Source of the DNA: Nitrosomonas marina
GTDB taxonomy: Bacteria > Pseudomonadota > Gammaproteobacteria > Burkholderiales > Nitrosomonadaceae
Assembly: GCF_900110145.1 (NCBI RefSeq)
Contig: NZ_FOCP01000022.1
Span: forward strand, 1 to 54,695
Direction: 5' to 3'
Length of the DNA stretch: 54,695 nucleotides
Positions 7,599 through 16,670 of this stretch are shown here, piece by piece (the stretch's first letter is position 1; every line of letters begins with the position of its first letter). The translations under genes were made by a program, and so were the position numbers. Below the pieces are notes generated by a model. That model was not told the DNA's origin. It was given only the letters and a program-made list of their open reading frames with translations, and made no database searches.

Positions 7599-7747
7599 AA
7601 AAATTTAAAGCATGAATGTTGTATGGATTTCTTAGATTTAAGCAATAAATGCAGTTGCTTTACACGACAAGTATCAACTAGCCGCCCTCAAAATAATTCG
7701 TACAGAACAGCTTCCTAAAAAGTACATTTTGTTCATAACATGAAAGG

Positions 7748-7807
7748 AGTGATATCACTTTCACTTTTATGCTATCATTGAATTCAAAAAGAGAGGATTG
7801 ATATCAA
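7748..7807 (+). promoter_or_regulatory. Two TGATATCA palindromes in front of the FitA-like gene
   Basis: AGTGATATCACT (7748-7759) and TTGATATCAA (7798-7807) share an 8-bp core, with centres 49 bp apart. The second lies between the GAGAGG ribosome site (7791-7796) and the ATG at 7808. Ribbon-helix-helix antitoxins of this group bind palindromes in their own promoter, so these are good operator candidates. Confidence 0.5.
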
Positions 7808-8047
7808 ATGTCTGTTGTTACAGTTCGAAATTTACCTGAAGAAGTACATCGTGCCCTCAAGCTACGAGCAGCTCAACATGGACGCAGCACAGAAGCTGAG
7901 ATCCGGAAAATCCTGGAAGAAGCTGTGCGTCCTGAAGAGCGAGTCAAAATTGGTTCAGAACTTGTGGCCTTTGGGCAGCAACTTGAAGGAATTAATCTCG
8001 ACGTTACCCGTGACGAAACGCCGACAGAGCCTGCTGTGTTCGAATGA
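7808..8047 (+). CDS. FitA-like ribbon-helix-helix antitoxin
   Basis: The 79-residue protein starts SVVTVRNLPEEVHRALKLRAAQHGRSTEAEIRKILEEAV, the standard ribbon-helix-helix DNA-binding domain of FitA/VapB antitoxins: a short strand, two helices and the GRSTEAEIR turn. The C-terminal tail would wrap the toxin. The gene has GAGAGG upstream and ends in ATGA shared with the toxin start. Repression of its own promoter is likely, given two palindromes just upstream. Confidence 0.9.
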   Translation: MSVVTVRNLPEEVHRALKLRAAQHGRSTEAEIRKILEEAVRPEERVKIGSELVAFGQQLEGINLDVTRDETPTEPAVFE

Positions 8048-8463
8048 TCATCCTGGATACAAATGTCATTTCTGAACCAATGAAACCGAACAGCAATCCG
8101 GTAGTAACTGCTTGGCTTGATCGACAGTTGGCTGAAACACTTTATCTGACAGCAACGAGTTTCTCCGAACTGCTGGTCGGAATTGAAATCTTGCCGGATG
8201 GCAAACGTAAACAGGAATTGAGTATTGCATTGAAAGAGCTAATAATAAAGCTTTTTGGTCCACGTGTCCTGCCATTCGATCAGCAAGCCGCTATAGCATA
8301 CGCACCTTTGATCGGTCGTGCCAAACTTAGTGGCCAATCACTCTCTGTAGCAGATGGACAGATCGCAGCAATCGCTTGCGTTCATGGATTTACTGTAGCA
8401 ACACGTGCCGTCGCGCCCTTTGTAGCCGCTGGGGTACCCATCATCAATCCATGGGAACAATAA
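8044..8463 (+). CDS. FitB/VapC-like PIN-domain ribonuclease toxin
   Basis: This 139-residue PIN-domain protein begins MIILDTNVISE with the first catalytic Asp in LDTN. It has SFSELLVGIE with the conserved Glu, and a C-terminal SVADGQIAAIA plus VATRAVAPF, where the Asp of ADGQIA completes the acidic site. Such toxins cut tRNA or other RNA with Mg2+. It overlaps its antitoxin gene by 4 bases and all expected catalytic acids are present, so it looks functional. Confidence 0.9.
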   Translation: MIILDTNVISEPMKPNSNPVVTAWLDRQLAETLYLTATSFSELLVGIEILPDGKRKQELSIALKELIIKLFGPRVLPFDQQAAIAYAPLIGRAKLSGQSLSVADGQIAAIACVHGFTVATRAVAPFVAAGVPIINPWEQ

Positions 8464-8614
8464 TAAGAAGCTATAAACCTATTTCCCCTTCAAATTTCCT
8501 AAATTCACCATCTGTACAGGAACAAGCAAAGATTGAATTTAAGCCACAAGAATGAAGGCTATACTCCGTTAAATAATAATTGATCTCCGTAGCGTTACAG
8601 GATACAATTTGTCG

Positions 8615-8893
8615 ATGATTAAGACCTTCAAGCATAAAGGACTTAGAGACTTTTTTGAAACAGGTAGTAAATCAAGTATACAACCACATCATGCACCACG
8701 CCTAGCAAGGCAATTGATAAGGCTTGATAGCGCTAGAAATGCGAATGACATGAATGTTCCTGGTTGGAAACTGCATGTCTTAACCGGGGAACTTGCCGGT
8801 CATTATTCAATAACAGTAAATGGCAATTGGAGAATAACTTTTACCTTTGAAGACGAAGACGCAGTATTAGTTGATTATCAGGATTACCACTAA
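8615..8893 (+). CDS. higB: HigB-type toxin
   Basis: The 92-residue protein begins MIKTFKHKGLRDFFETGS, includes HAPRLARQLIRLD and ends with GHYSITVNGNWRITFTFEDEDAVLVDYQDYH. This is the RelE-fold HigB family, ribosome-dependent mRNA interferases. The ATG at 8615 gives the family's normal N-terminus; an in-frame TTG at 8609 is less likely. The toxin-before-antitoxin gene order is typical of hig loci. The antitoxin gene follows after 12 bases. Confidence 0.92.
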   Translation: MIKTFKHKGLRDFFETGSKSSIQPHHAPRLARQLIRLDSARNANDMNVPGWKLHVLTGELAGHYSITVNGNWRITFTFEDEDAVLVDYQDYH

Positions 8894-8905
8894 GAGGGAC
8901 CCAAC

Positions 8906-9223
8906 ATGAGCAAGATGCATAACCCACCCCACCCTGGTGCAACACTTCGGGAAGATATTTTGCCCGCATTAGGTTTATCTGTCACAAAAGCCGCCGAACA
9001 ATTAAATGTCGCCCGCCCTACCTTATCAAAGGTATTAAATGAACGCGCCGCAATCTCTCCTGAAATGGCGCTACGAATCGAAGGATGGTTGGGCGTTGAG
9101 AATGGAGGAAGTGCAGACTTATGGATGGCACAGCAAGCAGCTTATGATCTATGGAATGCACGAAAAGCGGGATTGCCAAAAGTAAAACGTGCAGATACTG
9201 TAAGTACAGACATTACGCTGTAA
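8906..9223 (+). CDS. higA: HigA-type antitoxin, XRE helix-turn-helix
   Basis: The 105-residue protein starts with NPPHPGATLREDILPALGLSVTKAAEQL, then a helix-turn-helix (VARPTLSKVLNERAAISPEMALRIE). This is the standard HigA layout. It binds HigB and represses the promoter. AGAGGGA lies upstream of the ATG. The pair is complete and is the last gene group before the IS-rich region. Confidence 0.93.
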   Translation: MSKMHNPPHPGATLREDILPALGLSVTKAAEQLNVARPTLSKVLNERAAISPEMALRIEGWLGVENGGSADLWMAQQAAYDLWNARKAGLPKVKRADTVSTDITL

Positions 9224-9560
9224 CACTTGTTATCTAGCCATAAGAGTGTGAGATAAGTTGCATGATCGAAAAGATGCAATTAATGATTCATTTCTTTGTA
9301 ACGCTTGCCAGACTCATTAGGCCTGGCGGAATAAAAGCTGTGATGGCAGAAAACCTATTACTGAAACAGCAACTGATCACATTAACACGTCAACGATCGC
9401 GTGCACCTCGATTAACCTCTTTTGATCGTGTCTTGTTTGGTTATCTGACATTTTTTATCAGCAAAAAACGGCTTCAGAAAATAGCGATCACTTTAAAACC
9501 CGCTACACTTTTGAAGTTTCACCAGGCATTGGTGAAACGAAAATACAGAAAACTTTTTTC

Positions 9561-11264
9561 GTAACTACTCTCCCCATACTTTGTGAGCCTCACCCGCTAG
9601 TGCGATTTGAATAGCGATAAGCGGGTTATATCCTCTATTGGCCATGGATTGCAGGTAGCTGAAATCCGGCAATAGGCATGTGCATATTCGGTGGTTCTGA
9701 AACAACCTGATACTTTTTGTTTGACCTTTGACATCCTCAGATCCCGTTCAGCCCTGTTATTGGTAAACGATACATGTGGGTCTTTGGCGAACAGCAATAC
9801 TGCCGTTTCATAATCTCTGAGTCTTTCCCAAAGGTTATGTGCATCAGATTTGGCCAGTTTACCGCGTTTGCCGCTGGGCTTGGGCGGAATGTCCGGTAGT
9901 TCTTTTGCGCCGCGCGTTAAAATATTCCGATAGCGTTTTTGCAGATTAGCTAATTCTTTATCGCCTAAACATTTTTCCGTGCTTTTAGAGACTGTCTTGC
10001 AAGTTTGCTGTAGCAGGCGTTTCATATTGCGCGCCCAGGCATAACCATTCGTATCAATAATGAAGGTCAATTCGCGTAACAAATGCGAACCACACAAGCC
10101 ATGGTTGCAATCATGGTACGACAAGTATGATGACCAGCAATCATGAATGATAGCGCCGCCATAACGCGGAATGATATTGATTTCGTCAATGGCGGCTTTA
10201 CCTCGCTTGCGGTGCAAAAACTTGAGAGTAACGTCACCTGAAGAATAAACATGAATCCAGTGGTTTTTGCGATCAACCCGGAAAGACGTTTCGTCCACGT
10301 TAATTGCTGGTGTGTTGAGCATTGATGCTGTGGCTTGACACTCCCAAGTTGCTAATGCCTGGTGAAGGCGCAGTACAAACTTCAGCAAACTGGCTTCAGC
10401 AATCACCACGCCGATCATTGATTTTATCAGCTTCTGTACCCGGTTCAGGGCAACCACCTGGCCCACCAACAGATTTATCACAAAAGCCTTTAAGCCATCA
10501 CCATACTGCAAAGGACCATGCCTATCCGATGGAAATGAACCTTTCACGGTTGCATTACAGGACGGGCAATGTTTGACCTCAGCATCCACATGATCAACAA
10601 CTTTCTCGAATACAATGTCGATCCTGGCGCGCCTTTCGTGATCAACGCAAGCAACATTGCTTAGATCTTCTGCACAGACATCGCAGGTGACTACTTGAGA
10701 AATCGCAACAGTTTCTTTAACACGGGTGTTTCTGGCCTGGCCCTTATTCTCATTTTTGCCCTTGCCGTTACTTCCAGGGCGGCTTAAAGCCGAATCATCC
10801 TTGTCTGTCTGAGAAGATGGTTTGCTGGAATTTTTGCTGTCTTTCTTGGTGCTGCGTTCAAGAAAAATAGCCAATATCAGCTCGATAATCATGAACAGGC
10901 TATTCATGAGCGCTCGAATCTCGGCGGATATTTTTCCTTCCGCACTAAGACAATCAAAGTCTGACTTTAAACGACCAACTTCTTCTCTAACAGAAGCTTT
11001 ATCCAGATTTGCCACACTAATATCAATGGATTATTCTTAATAACACCATCATAACATGGCTTTTTTTGACTCCTCGTCAGCCAGCTGACAAGGATTTAAC
11101 AGACTCACCCAAATAAAAAGCTAAAGTTGCAACTTAAACGGCTTGTCCCCACTTACAAGTTGATTGCAATGGAAGTTTCTTGTCGTGGTGAAAATTCAAA
11201 ATTCTAGCGCCCAAAAAACCTGTCAAGTGTTTTTTTATTTTTTTTGGGGGGTGTCAGCAGTTAC
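9561..11264 (-). mobile_element. IS66-family element, single-transposase type
   Basis: The element is 1704 bp. Its left end GTAACTACT and its right end, read inward as GTAACTGCT, are the terminal inverted repeats. CTTTTTTC occurs directly on both sides (9553-9560 and 11265-11272), the 8-bp target duplication expected of IS66. It carries only a TnpC-type transposase and no tnpA or tnpB, which fits the ISBst12 subgroup. It landed inside another transposase gene. A G-run (11246-11251) lies near the right end. Confidence 0.88.
9565..11015 (-). pseudogene. IS66-family transposase (TnpC/ISBst12 type) with a C-terminal frameshift
   Basis: The frame gives 472 residues (stop at 9597-9599) with an N-terminal helical and Ser/Lys-rich linker, a zinc-finger-like CDVC ... 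CPSC region, and the DDE core: AINVDETSF, IIHDCWSSY and NNRAERDLRMSKVKQKVSG. The last residues (ATCNPWPIED ...) are not IS66-like. The next frame, from about 9660, reads SYLQSMANRGYNPLIAI and ends at 9565 inside the terminal repeat, which is the normal family ending. So one base has been lost near 9660. The catalytic core is intact, so loss of activity is likely but not certain. Confidence 0.85.
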
Positions 11265-12077
11265 CTTTTTTCCAATAAAACACAAACGAAACCGGGTCGT
11301 AAAGAACCGGAACAGGATCTGATTGATCTTGTGGTAGAAATGAAGCGGCGAAATCCGCGATTTGGGTATGGCCGCATTGCTATGCAGATTTTTAAGGAAT
11401 TCGGTATAGATATCAGCCGATTCGCCGTGGCTCGAATTTTACGCCAGAATTATAAAAATATTCCGGATAACAATGGCCCATCCTGGTTGACATTTATGGG
11501 GCATGCGAAAGACAGTTTGTGGTCAGTAGACTTTTTCCGTTGCGAATCTATACTGCTCAAATCACATTGGGTAATGCCTGTAATCGATATTTATAGTCGA
11601 AGAATTATCGGCTTTTCTATACACACTGGCAACCCTGATGGTGCAGCAGTTTGTCATATGTTTAACAAAATAATCGCCAGAAAAACATTGCCTAACTATT
11701 TGAGTTCGGACAACGACAACGACCCGTTATTTGAATTCCATCGTTGGCAAGCAAATTTGAGAATATTAGGAATTAAAGAAATCAAATCGATTCCGGGCAC
11801 ACCCACGTCTCATCCTTTTATCGAACGCAGTATAGGACTTTGCCGGCAGGAGTTTTTGAATCATGTGCTATTTTGGAACGCTGAGGATTTAACCAGAAAG
11901 CTAAACCAATATCAAAATTACTTCAATGAAACGAGAGCGCATTCGTCATTGGATAGGAAAACTCCCAACCAAAAAGCATCAAATAATGACATTCCCAACG
12001 AAAAACTGTTGTCCTTAAAAAATTATCACTGGGAATCATCCTGCCATGGACTATTCAATTTGCCCGTTGTCGCTTAA

Positions 12078-12339
12078 ATATAGTAATTCGCACAGAACAG
12101 GCATTGCAACACGATACGCAAAGAATGCTGCATCGTTTCTGGCGGCTGTCCATTACGGTGCATCGCTATTTGGGGTAGCATCTTATGACGACACTATCTA
12201 GAGAAGCTCGTTGAATATAAAATTGTTTCTATAAATTTGAATTGCTTAAATTTGCAAATTTTTCTTCCCGGAGATTTCGACAAAAGTTGTTTATTTGATT
12301 GGTTCTTCGTTATTGGGAAATCGCTAATGGAAAATCTGG
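12078..12339. other. Non-coding remnant DNA after the split transposase
   Basis: No gene is supported here. The first bases (GTAATTCGCACAGAACAGGC) match scars at 7461 and 7701 and so are probably the right end of the split element. The rest is AT-rich, with no clear frame. Confidence 0.4.
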
Positions 12340-12690
12340 GTTTAATTTTGAGATTCTGTTTGATCCATTTCAAAATGACAAAGACGGTGTGCTTGCGTAC
12401 TTACGTTTTCCACAATATCGCGTAAGCTGATGCGACCGGATAACTGCGCCATCGCCATGGTGACAAACTACGACAGCAGGTAGCAGTGTGTAAAGCTCGG
12501 CCTGAATAATGACTATTAGCTAGAGCCCTAAATTCATGTCTCGAAGCTAATTTTAAAATTTGAGAAAGGATTGTATTACAATGTATCATGGCTAGGTTCC
12601 CTCAATCCTATTCAATAAGCTATCGAAAATCCTACTGCAACAATACTGTCGAATCAGACTTCTTCGTTTGTCAGTTAACGGGACAGCAGT
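12340..12690 (-). mobile_element. Internally deleted copy of the IS4-type element at 14931-16118
   Basis: Three blocks match the larger copy downstream. About 12340-12369 (AGATTCTGTTTGATCC) matches 15181-15210. About 12383-12492 (GGTGTGCTTGCG) matches 15891-16002. About 12576-12690 matches 16010-16118, ending in the same terminal repeat (AGTTAACG ... AGCAGT). Roughly 690 bp of the middle is missing. This copy keeps the transposase N-terminus (ILSQILKLASRHEFRALANSHYSGR on the minus strand), which the other copy has lost. Confidence 0.7.
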
Positions 12691-12760
12691 AACAGACGAT
12701 AGTGAGTGGCTTGTTCGAGACAAGCTATTTATAGAGATTTTTTGTTGGAAGGAGCTCAAA

Positions 12761-14872
12761 ATGAAATTCTATACTTCAATACAATGCTTTCTCGCTTTGC
12801 TAAGCATCTCTTTCTTGTCTCAGGCTACCGAAATCAATACCAGTTTTGAATTCAACAACACCAGCGGTTCTTTCACACTCACTGACGAATCAGCTTCTGC
12901 GGTATTCAGTGGCGGCGAAGCGAAATCGGTGGGTAATTTCTCACTCTATCACACGGGTTTAAATGCCTGGATGGTACCACCAGGCGCTACGGGAAACATC
13001 GATTTCAACCCGCCTGCCGAACAGCTCACGGTTTTTTTCCGTACACAGAACGGTAACAATAACAGCATACTCGAGCTTTTGGATAGTGACAGTCAGATTC
13101 TAATCAGTTTTCCAGGTTCATCTTCCAACTGGACAGAAGTTATCGCAAGCACGGCATCACTGGGAAAGCCGGTTGCACGAGTAATTTTGCGAAACGAATC
13201 AGGCCAGGGTTATGCCGTATTGGATGATCTTATTGCCGTTGCTTCTCAAGCGCCCCCAGATCGGCGTCTGGAAGACCCGATTCCCGAATCGATCCAGAAA
13301 GGGGCTAATCGGCTCAGGCTTAAGCTGATTGTAGACGGTCTGACAGCGCCGAATTGGGCAGTGGCTGCACCCGGAGACAGTCAACACTTGTATGTAAGCG
13401 ATCAGAACGGCAAGTTATGGCGCATCAATTTATTTGATAACAGCAAAGCCGTTTTTCTGGACATATCCGACCGACTTGTAACGTTAGGCGCATTTGGAAG
13501 TGGTACATTTGACGAACGCGGTTTTCTCGGTTTTGCTTTTCACCCTCAGTATGCAGAAAATGGCCTGATCTATACCTACACCTCGGAACCGGTAACAGAT
13601 GTCAGTGATTTTTCCACCATACCGGAAGGTTCAACAGCAAATCACCGCTCCGTTATCCGTGAATGGCGTTTGGAGTTTGACAATGCGACACAGAATCAAG
13701 CTACAGTAGCCGCGGAACGTGTTTTGATGACTGTTGATCAGCCGCAATTCAACCATAATGCTGGAGCACTGAATTTTGGCCCTGACGGCATGCTCTATGT
13801 CGCTTTAGGCGATGGCGGCGGAGCCGATGACCGCGATGGACAGGAATTTGCAGGCAGCCCAATGATTGGGCATGGCGCAGACGGTAATGCGCAAAATACG
13901 GCTAATCCGCTCGGTAGTTTGCTACGGATTGACCCAATGGGAAATAACGCAGAAAATGGTCAATACGGCATTCCCGCTGACAATCCATTTGCTGGATCAG
14001 AAACCGTACTGAACGAAATATATGCTTACGGCTTTCGCAATCCATTCCGGTTTTCATTTGATACGGTAACCGAATTACTGGTACTTGCGGATGTCGGACA
14101 AAACGATATTGAAGAAGTGAATCTGATTCAGGCTGGCGGTAATTATGGCTGGAGCACTAAAGAGGGTAGCTTCCGTTTCGACCCCAATGGAAATGATCCT
14201 GGTTTTGTGACCAGTGAGCCGGTTTCCGGGGACTTGATCGATCCTGTCGTTCAATACGATCATGATGAGGGCACCGCGATTATTGGTGGTTTTATCTACC
14301 GTGGTGAATCCATCAGCGCTCTGCGGCAGTCCTATGTGTTCGGTGATGTTGCCAGGACAGGCGATGGCGATGGCCGAATATTCTATACTCGTGGCGCTGA
14401 AATTCTTGAACTCGACCTGACGTTGCGCGATACACCCGGTTTCTGGGTGCTTGGTTTTGGTCAGGATGCAACAGGTGAACTCTATGTCCTTGGCAATGCA
14501 ACCGGCATACCGTTTGAAACTACCGGAGCCATATATAAACTTGTACCCAACGCCGGTTTCAGTGGCGGTATACTCGATATACCGGCTGTTGATGTGATGC
14601 AGGGAGGCGGCAATGATGTATATCGGGCACAGCTGCAAGCTGTACAGGGTAGCCAACCATTGCGTTTCGAACTGATTCAGGCGGAAAAACTGACTGAAAG
14701 TTTTCGCGGAGATAATGCTACATTCGATCAAGAAACCGGCATCTTGAATATTCCGTTTGTCAATATTTCAAATGCTGATAATTCGGTATCAACCTATTCG
14801 GCAGAGCTTGAACTGATACCAGGCTTGCCACTGTTGACTTTTGAGCTGAAACAGGCAATGTTAATAAAATAA
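12761..14872 (+). CDS. Secreted PQQ-type glucose/sorbosone dehydrogenase-like protein
   Basis: The 703-residue protein has a signal peptide (MKFYTSIQCFLALLSISF, cleavage near SQA-T), so it is periplasmic or secreted. After a beta-rich N-terminal domain (about 20-190) comes the soluble glucose/sorbosone dehydrogenase propeller (about 210-600). It has the hallmarks LTAPNWAVAAP, RGFLGFAFHPQY (His261 matches the catalytic His of this family), FGPDGMLYVALGDGGGADD, NPFRFSFD and NYGWSTKEGS. A C-terminal beta domain (about 610-703) is additional. Members oxidise sugars with PQQ; the substrate here is unknown. The ATG at 12761 has GGAAGGAG upstream; a longer in-frame extension would start inside an IS remnant. 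It is flanked by two IS4-type copies. Confidence 0.85.
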   Translation: MKFYTSIQCFLALLSISFLSQATEINTSFEFNNTSGSFTLTDESASAVFSGGEAKSVGNFSLYHTGLNAWMVPPGATGNIDFNPPAEQLTVFFRTQNGNNNSILELLDSDSQILISFPGSSSNWTEVIASTASLGKPVARVILRNESGQGYAVLDDLIAVASQAPPDRRLEDPIPESIQKGANRLRLKLIVDGLTAPNWAVAAPGDSQHLYVSDQNGKLWRINLFDNSKAVFLDISDRLVTLGAFGSGTFDERGFLGFAFHPQYAENGLIYTYTSEPVTDVSDFSTIPEGSTANHRSVIREWRLEFDNATQNQATVAAERVLMTVDQPQFNHNAGALNFGPDGMLYVALGDGGGADDRDGQEFAGSPMIGHGADGNAQNTANPLGSLLRIDPMGNNAENGQYGIPADNPFAGSETVLNEIYAYGFRNPFRFSFDTVTELLVLADVGQNDIEEVNLIQAGGNYGWSTKEGSFRFDPNGNDPGFVTSEPVSGDLIDPVVQYDHDEGTAIIGGFIYRGESISALRQSYVFGDVARTGDGDGRIFYTRGAEILELDLTLRDTPGFWVLGFGQDATGELYVLGNATGIPFETTGAIYKLVPNAGFSGGILDIPAVDVMQGGGNDVYRAQLQAVQGSQPLRFELIQAEKLTESFRGDNATFDQETGILNIPFVNISNADNSVSTYSAELELIPGLPLLTFELKQAMLIK

Positions 14873-14901
14873 TTACAACTAAAAATTGCGTAAGGCGAAA
14901 G

Positions 14902-14926
14902 CCGGATTGAATTAAAACCTATCCGG
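14902..14926 (+). terminator. Hairpin after the sugar dehydrogenase gene
   Basis: CCGGAT (14902-14907) pairs with ATCCGG (14921-14926) over a 13-base loop. It lies 30 bases after the stop codon and just before the IS4-type element end. There is no T-tract, so termination is only possible. Confidence 0.25.
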
Positions 14927-14930
14927 TCTC

Positions 14931-16118
14931 GCTGCTGTCTCGTTAACTTTCAAAATAGAGTAGGCTGATAATCATATTCGTAATGACTGCTAGGTGGGTC
15001 GCCTTGCAACAGACTCATGAGATCACGTTTTTCGAACAGATTGAGGTGCAATAACCGTAATATCTGCTGCATACTGATCTGAATCTTTGACTGGAATTTG
15101 ATAAATGCGATCAGTAAATAGACGCATAGTGCGATTCAGATTTGTGTCATGACAGCATTCTTGCTTGTTCCGACAAACGATTTAATCTTGAGATTCTGTT
15201 TGATCCATTTGAGAAAGAGCTCAACATGCCAGCGTGCTTTATAGATGTCGGCGATGGTTCTGGCAGCTAGTTTGAAATGATTGGTCAGAAAAGTATATTG
15301 TGCGCCGGTTTCTTGATCCCAATAGACAATACGGCGCAACGTTTTCGGGCATTTCTTCAAGGCATCGTTACCTGTAAGCATAATCGTCTGATCACTGACT
15401 AATCCTTTGTTTTTCGGTATGGCGTGGCGCTCAGTCACTTTATAACAGGCATTGGATTTCAGTCGGGTAACAAAATATACGTCTTTGTTTGTCAGCTGGT
15501 TAAACCATGCATAATCCATGTAGCCTCTGTCCATTGCCACGATGCTACCGGTTGAAAATGTTAACGTACGTCCGATTTCAACATCGCTGGTTTTTTCCGT
15601 CCGTGATCACTGCAAACTCAGGCAGATAACCGTTGTGATTAAGGCCAACGTGCAGCTTTATAGCCCTTTTTGTAGATCGAAAGTCAGCCTACGGAAAAAC
15701 AGGCAGGCACAGATCAATCGTAGAGGCGTCCAGCGAATAATGAGCGTTCTTGAAGCGAACAGGTGGCCGGGCGTCAGATATTGGCACTGTCGGAACAATT
15801 TTCCAAATAATGCCTCATACAAACTGTAGGACTTGCTTTCATACATACGGGCAAGATTGGAGCGTGTCAGTTTCGCGCTACCAAGATGATAAAGGCGGTG
15901 TGCTTGCGCACTCGTGTTTCCAACGATATCGCGCAAACTGATGCGACAGGACAACTAAGCCATCGCCATGATGACAAACTGCGACCAGCGGGTAGCAGTG
16001 CATAAATCACAATGTAATGACTTGGTTCCCAGTTCCTATTCAATAAGTTATCGAAACCCCATTGCAACAATACTGGTCGAATCAGGCTTCTTCGTTTGTC
16101 AGTTAACGGAGCAGCAGT
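14931..16118 (-). mobile_element. Degenerate IS4-family element
   Basis: The ends are imperfect inverted repeats: GCTGCTGTCTCGTTAACT at 14931-14948 and, at 16101-16118, AGTTAACGGAGCAGCAGT (14 of 18 positions pair). The interior is one minus-strand transposase gene broken several times. A shortened relative lies in the same orientation at 12340-12690. No flanking duplication could be identified with confidence. Confidence 0.7.
14950..15990 (-). pseudogene. Broken IS4-family transposase
   Basis: Pieces in different frames together give an IS4 transposase. They are SLRDIVGNTSAQAHRLYHLGSAKLTRS, YSLDASTIDLCLPVF (first catalytic Asp), ADFRSTK, IVAMDRGYMDYAWF (second Asp), and YKARWHVELFLKWIKQNLKIKSFVG with the YREK-like Glu. 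Frames change near 15745, near 15690 and near 15580. A TAG replaces a Gln codon upstream of LSCRIS, and a TGA replaces Trp after MTQI (15136). The C-terminus continues to TGA at 14950. The protein cannot be made as one chain. Confidence 0.8.
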
Positions 16119-16161
16119 AACACCATATGAAAGATGTGATTTATAAAGCAGGCACACTCCT
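16119..16161. other. Short spacer between the IS4-type and IS21-like elements
   Basis: Forty-three bases with no gene. The last five (CTCCT, 16157-16161) are the left copy of the target duplication of the next element. Confidence 0.5.
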
Positions 16162-16522
16162 TGCATATTCCGGTCCAGCCTGAACAGCCATTCTGGTTCA
16201 AAGTGAACAAAAGCATTTTGATCGAAGTGAGCAGCTATTCCGGCTGGAAATGAACATTTCCACTAAATTTTTGTTAGTCTCTCAAATTTTTTTTCTTCCA
16301 TCCCCATAAATTCAAGTATAAACCTCTCGGGTGTTAGCTTCGCATACATCCTTGAGTTTACGGGGATTGCAGAAGTCGTTTAGTATGAGGCTTAAGGCGA
16401 ATAATGCTCAATATTGAATTCTTACGTTTGCTGTTTTTCTATCATTAATTGTCCCGAAACAGATTTCCTGGAATTGGCGTTCAACACGCCGGAATGGTTG
16501 TTCAATTTCACCGGAATATGCA
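16162..16522. mobile_element. Non-autonomous IS21-like element, copy 1 (361 bp)
   Basis: The termini are TGCATATTCCGG (16162-16173) and its exact inverse, CCGGAATATGCA (16511-16522). CTCCT lies directly on both sides (16157-16161 and 16523-16527), a clean 5-bp target duplication. Inside the left end are repeated GAACAGC and ATTCCGG-like motifs, the multiple terminal repeats seen in IS21-family elements. There is no transposase gene. A near-identical but 46 bp shorter copy lies at 20359-20673 in the same orientation. Confidence 0.72.
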
Positions 16523-16616
16523 CTCCTCGCAATAATTTGAAGTCGAGCAACGACATAATTAATATAAAGCTCCTTTGTTACATTAAAACTAGAGTTTAAA
16601 GCGAGCTTACTCCTCC

Positions 16617-16636
16617 AGGCTAATATTTTTTAGCCT
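16617..16636. terminator. AGGCTAA hairpin near the transposase 3' end
   Basis: AGGCTAA (16617-16623) and TTAGCCT (16630-16636) form a 7-bp stem with a 6-base loop, 35 bases beyond the stop of the minus-strand transposase. It may end that transcript. T-runs are present only inside and not after the stem on the minus strand. Confidence 0.35.
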
Positions 16637-16670
16637 GTTTTGGCTAGTCGCCCTATGTTTTTTCCTTTTG

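Larger units (their letters stand above)
9262..12077 (+). pseudogene. rve-type DDE transposase interrupted by an IS66-family element
   Basis: Two pieces form one gene. The N-terminal piece (9262-9560) ends KRKYRKLF; the C-terminal piece (11273-12077) resumes NKTQTKPGRK. Removing 9561-11264 and one copy of the 8-bp duplication rejoins them in frame as about 367 residues. The joined protein has a helix-turn-helix region (RNPRFGYGRIAMQI) and an integrase core: WSVDFFRCES, SSDNDNDPLF and HPFIERSIG carry the D-D-E residues. Compared with relatives I recall, SSDNDPLF has become SSDNDNDPLF through a 6-base repeat. The interruption should abolish function. Confidence 0.85.

Noticed and set aside
14075..14731. 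Minus-strand frame of about 218 codons opposite the dehydrogenase
   Set aside because: It has no domain signal and the opposite gene is certain.
15542..15954. Plus-strand frames inside the IS4-type element
   Set aside because: Minus-strand pieces match IS4 transposase in several frames; the plus frames are chance.
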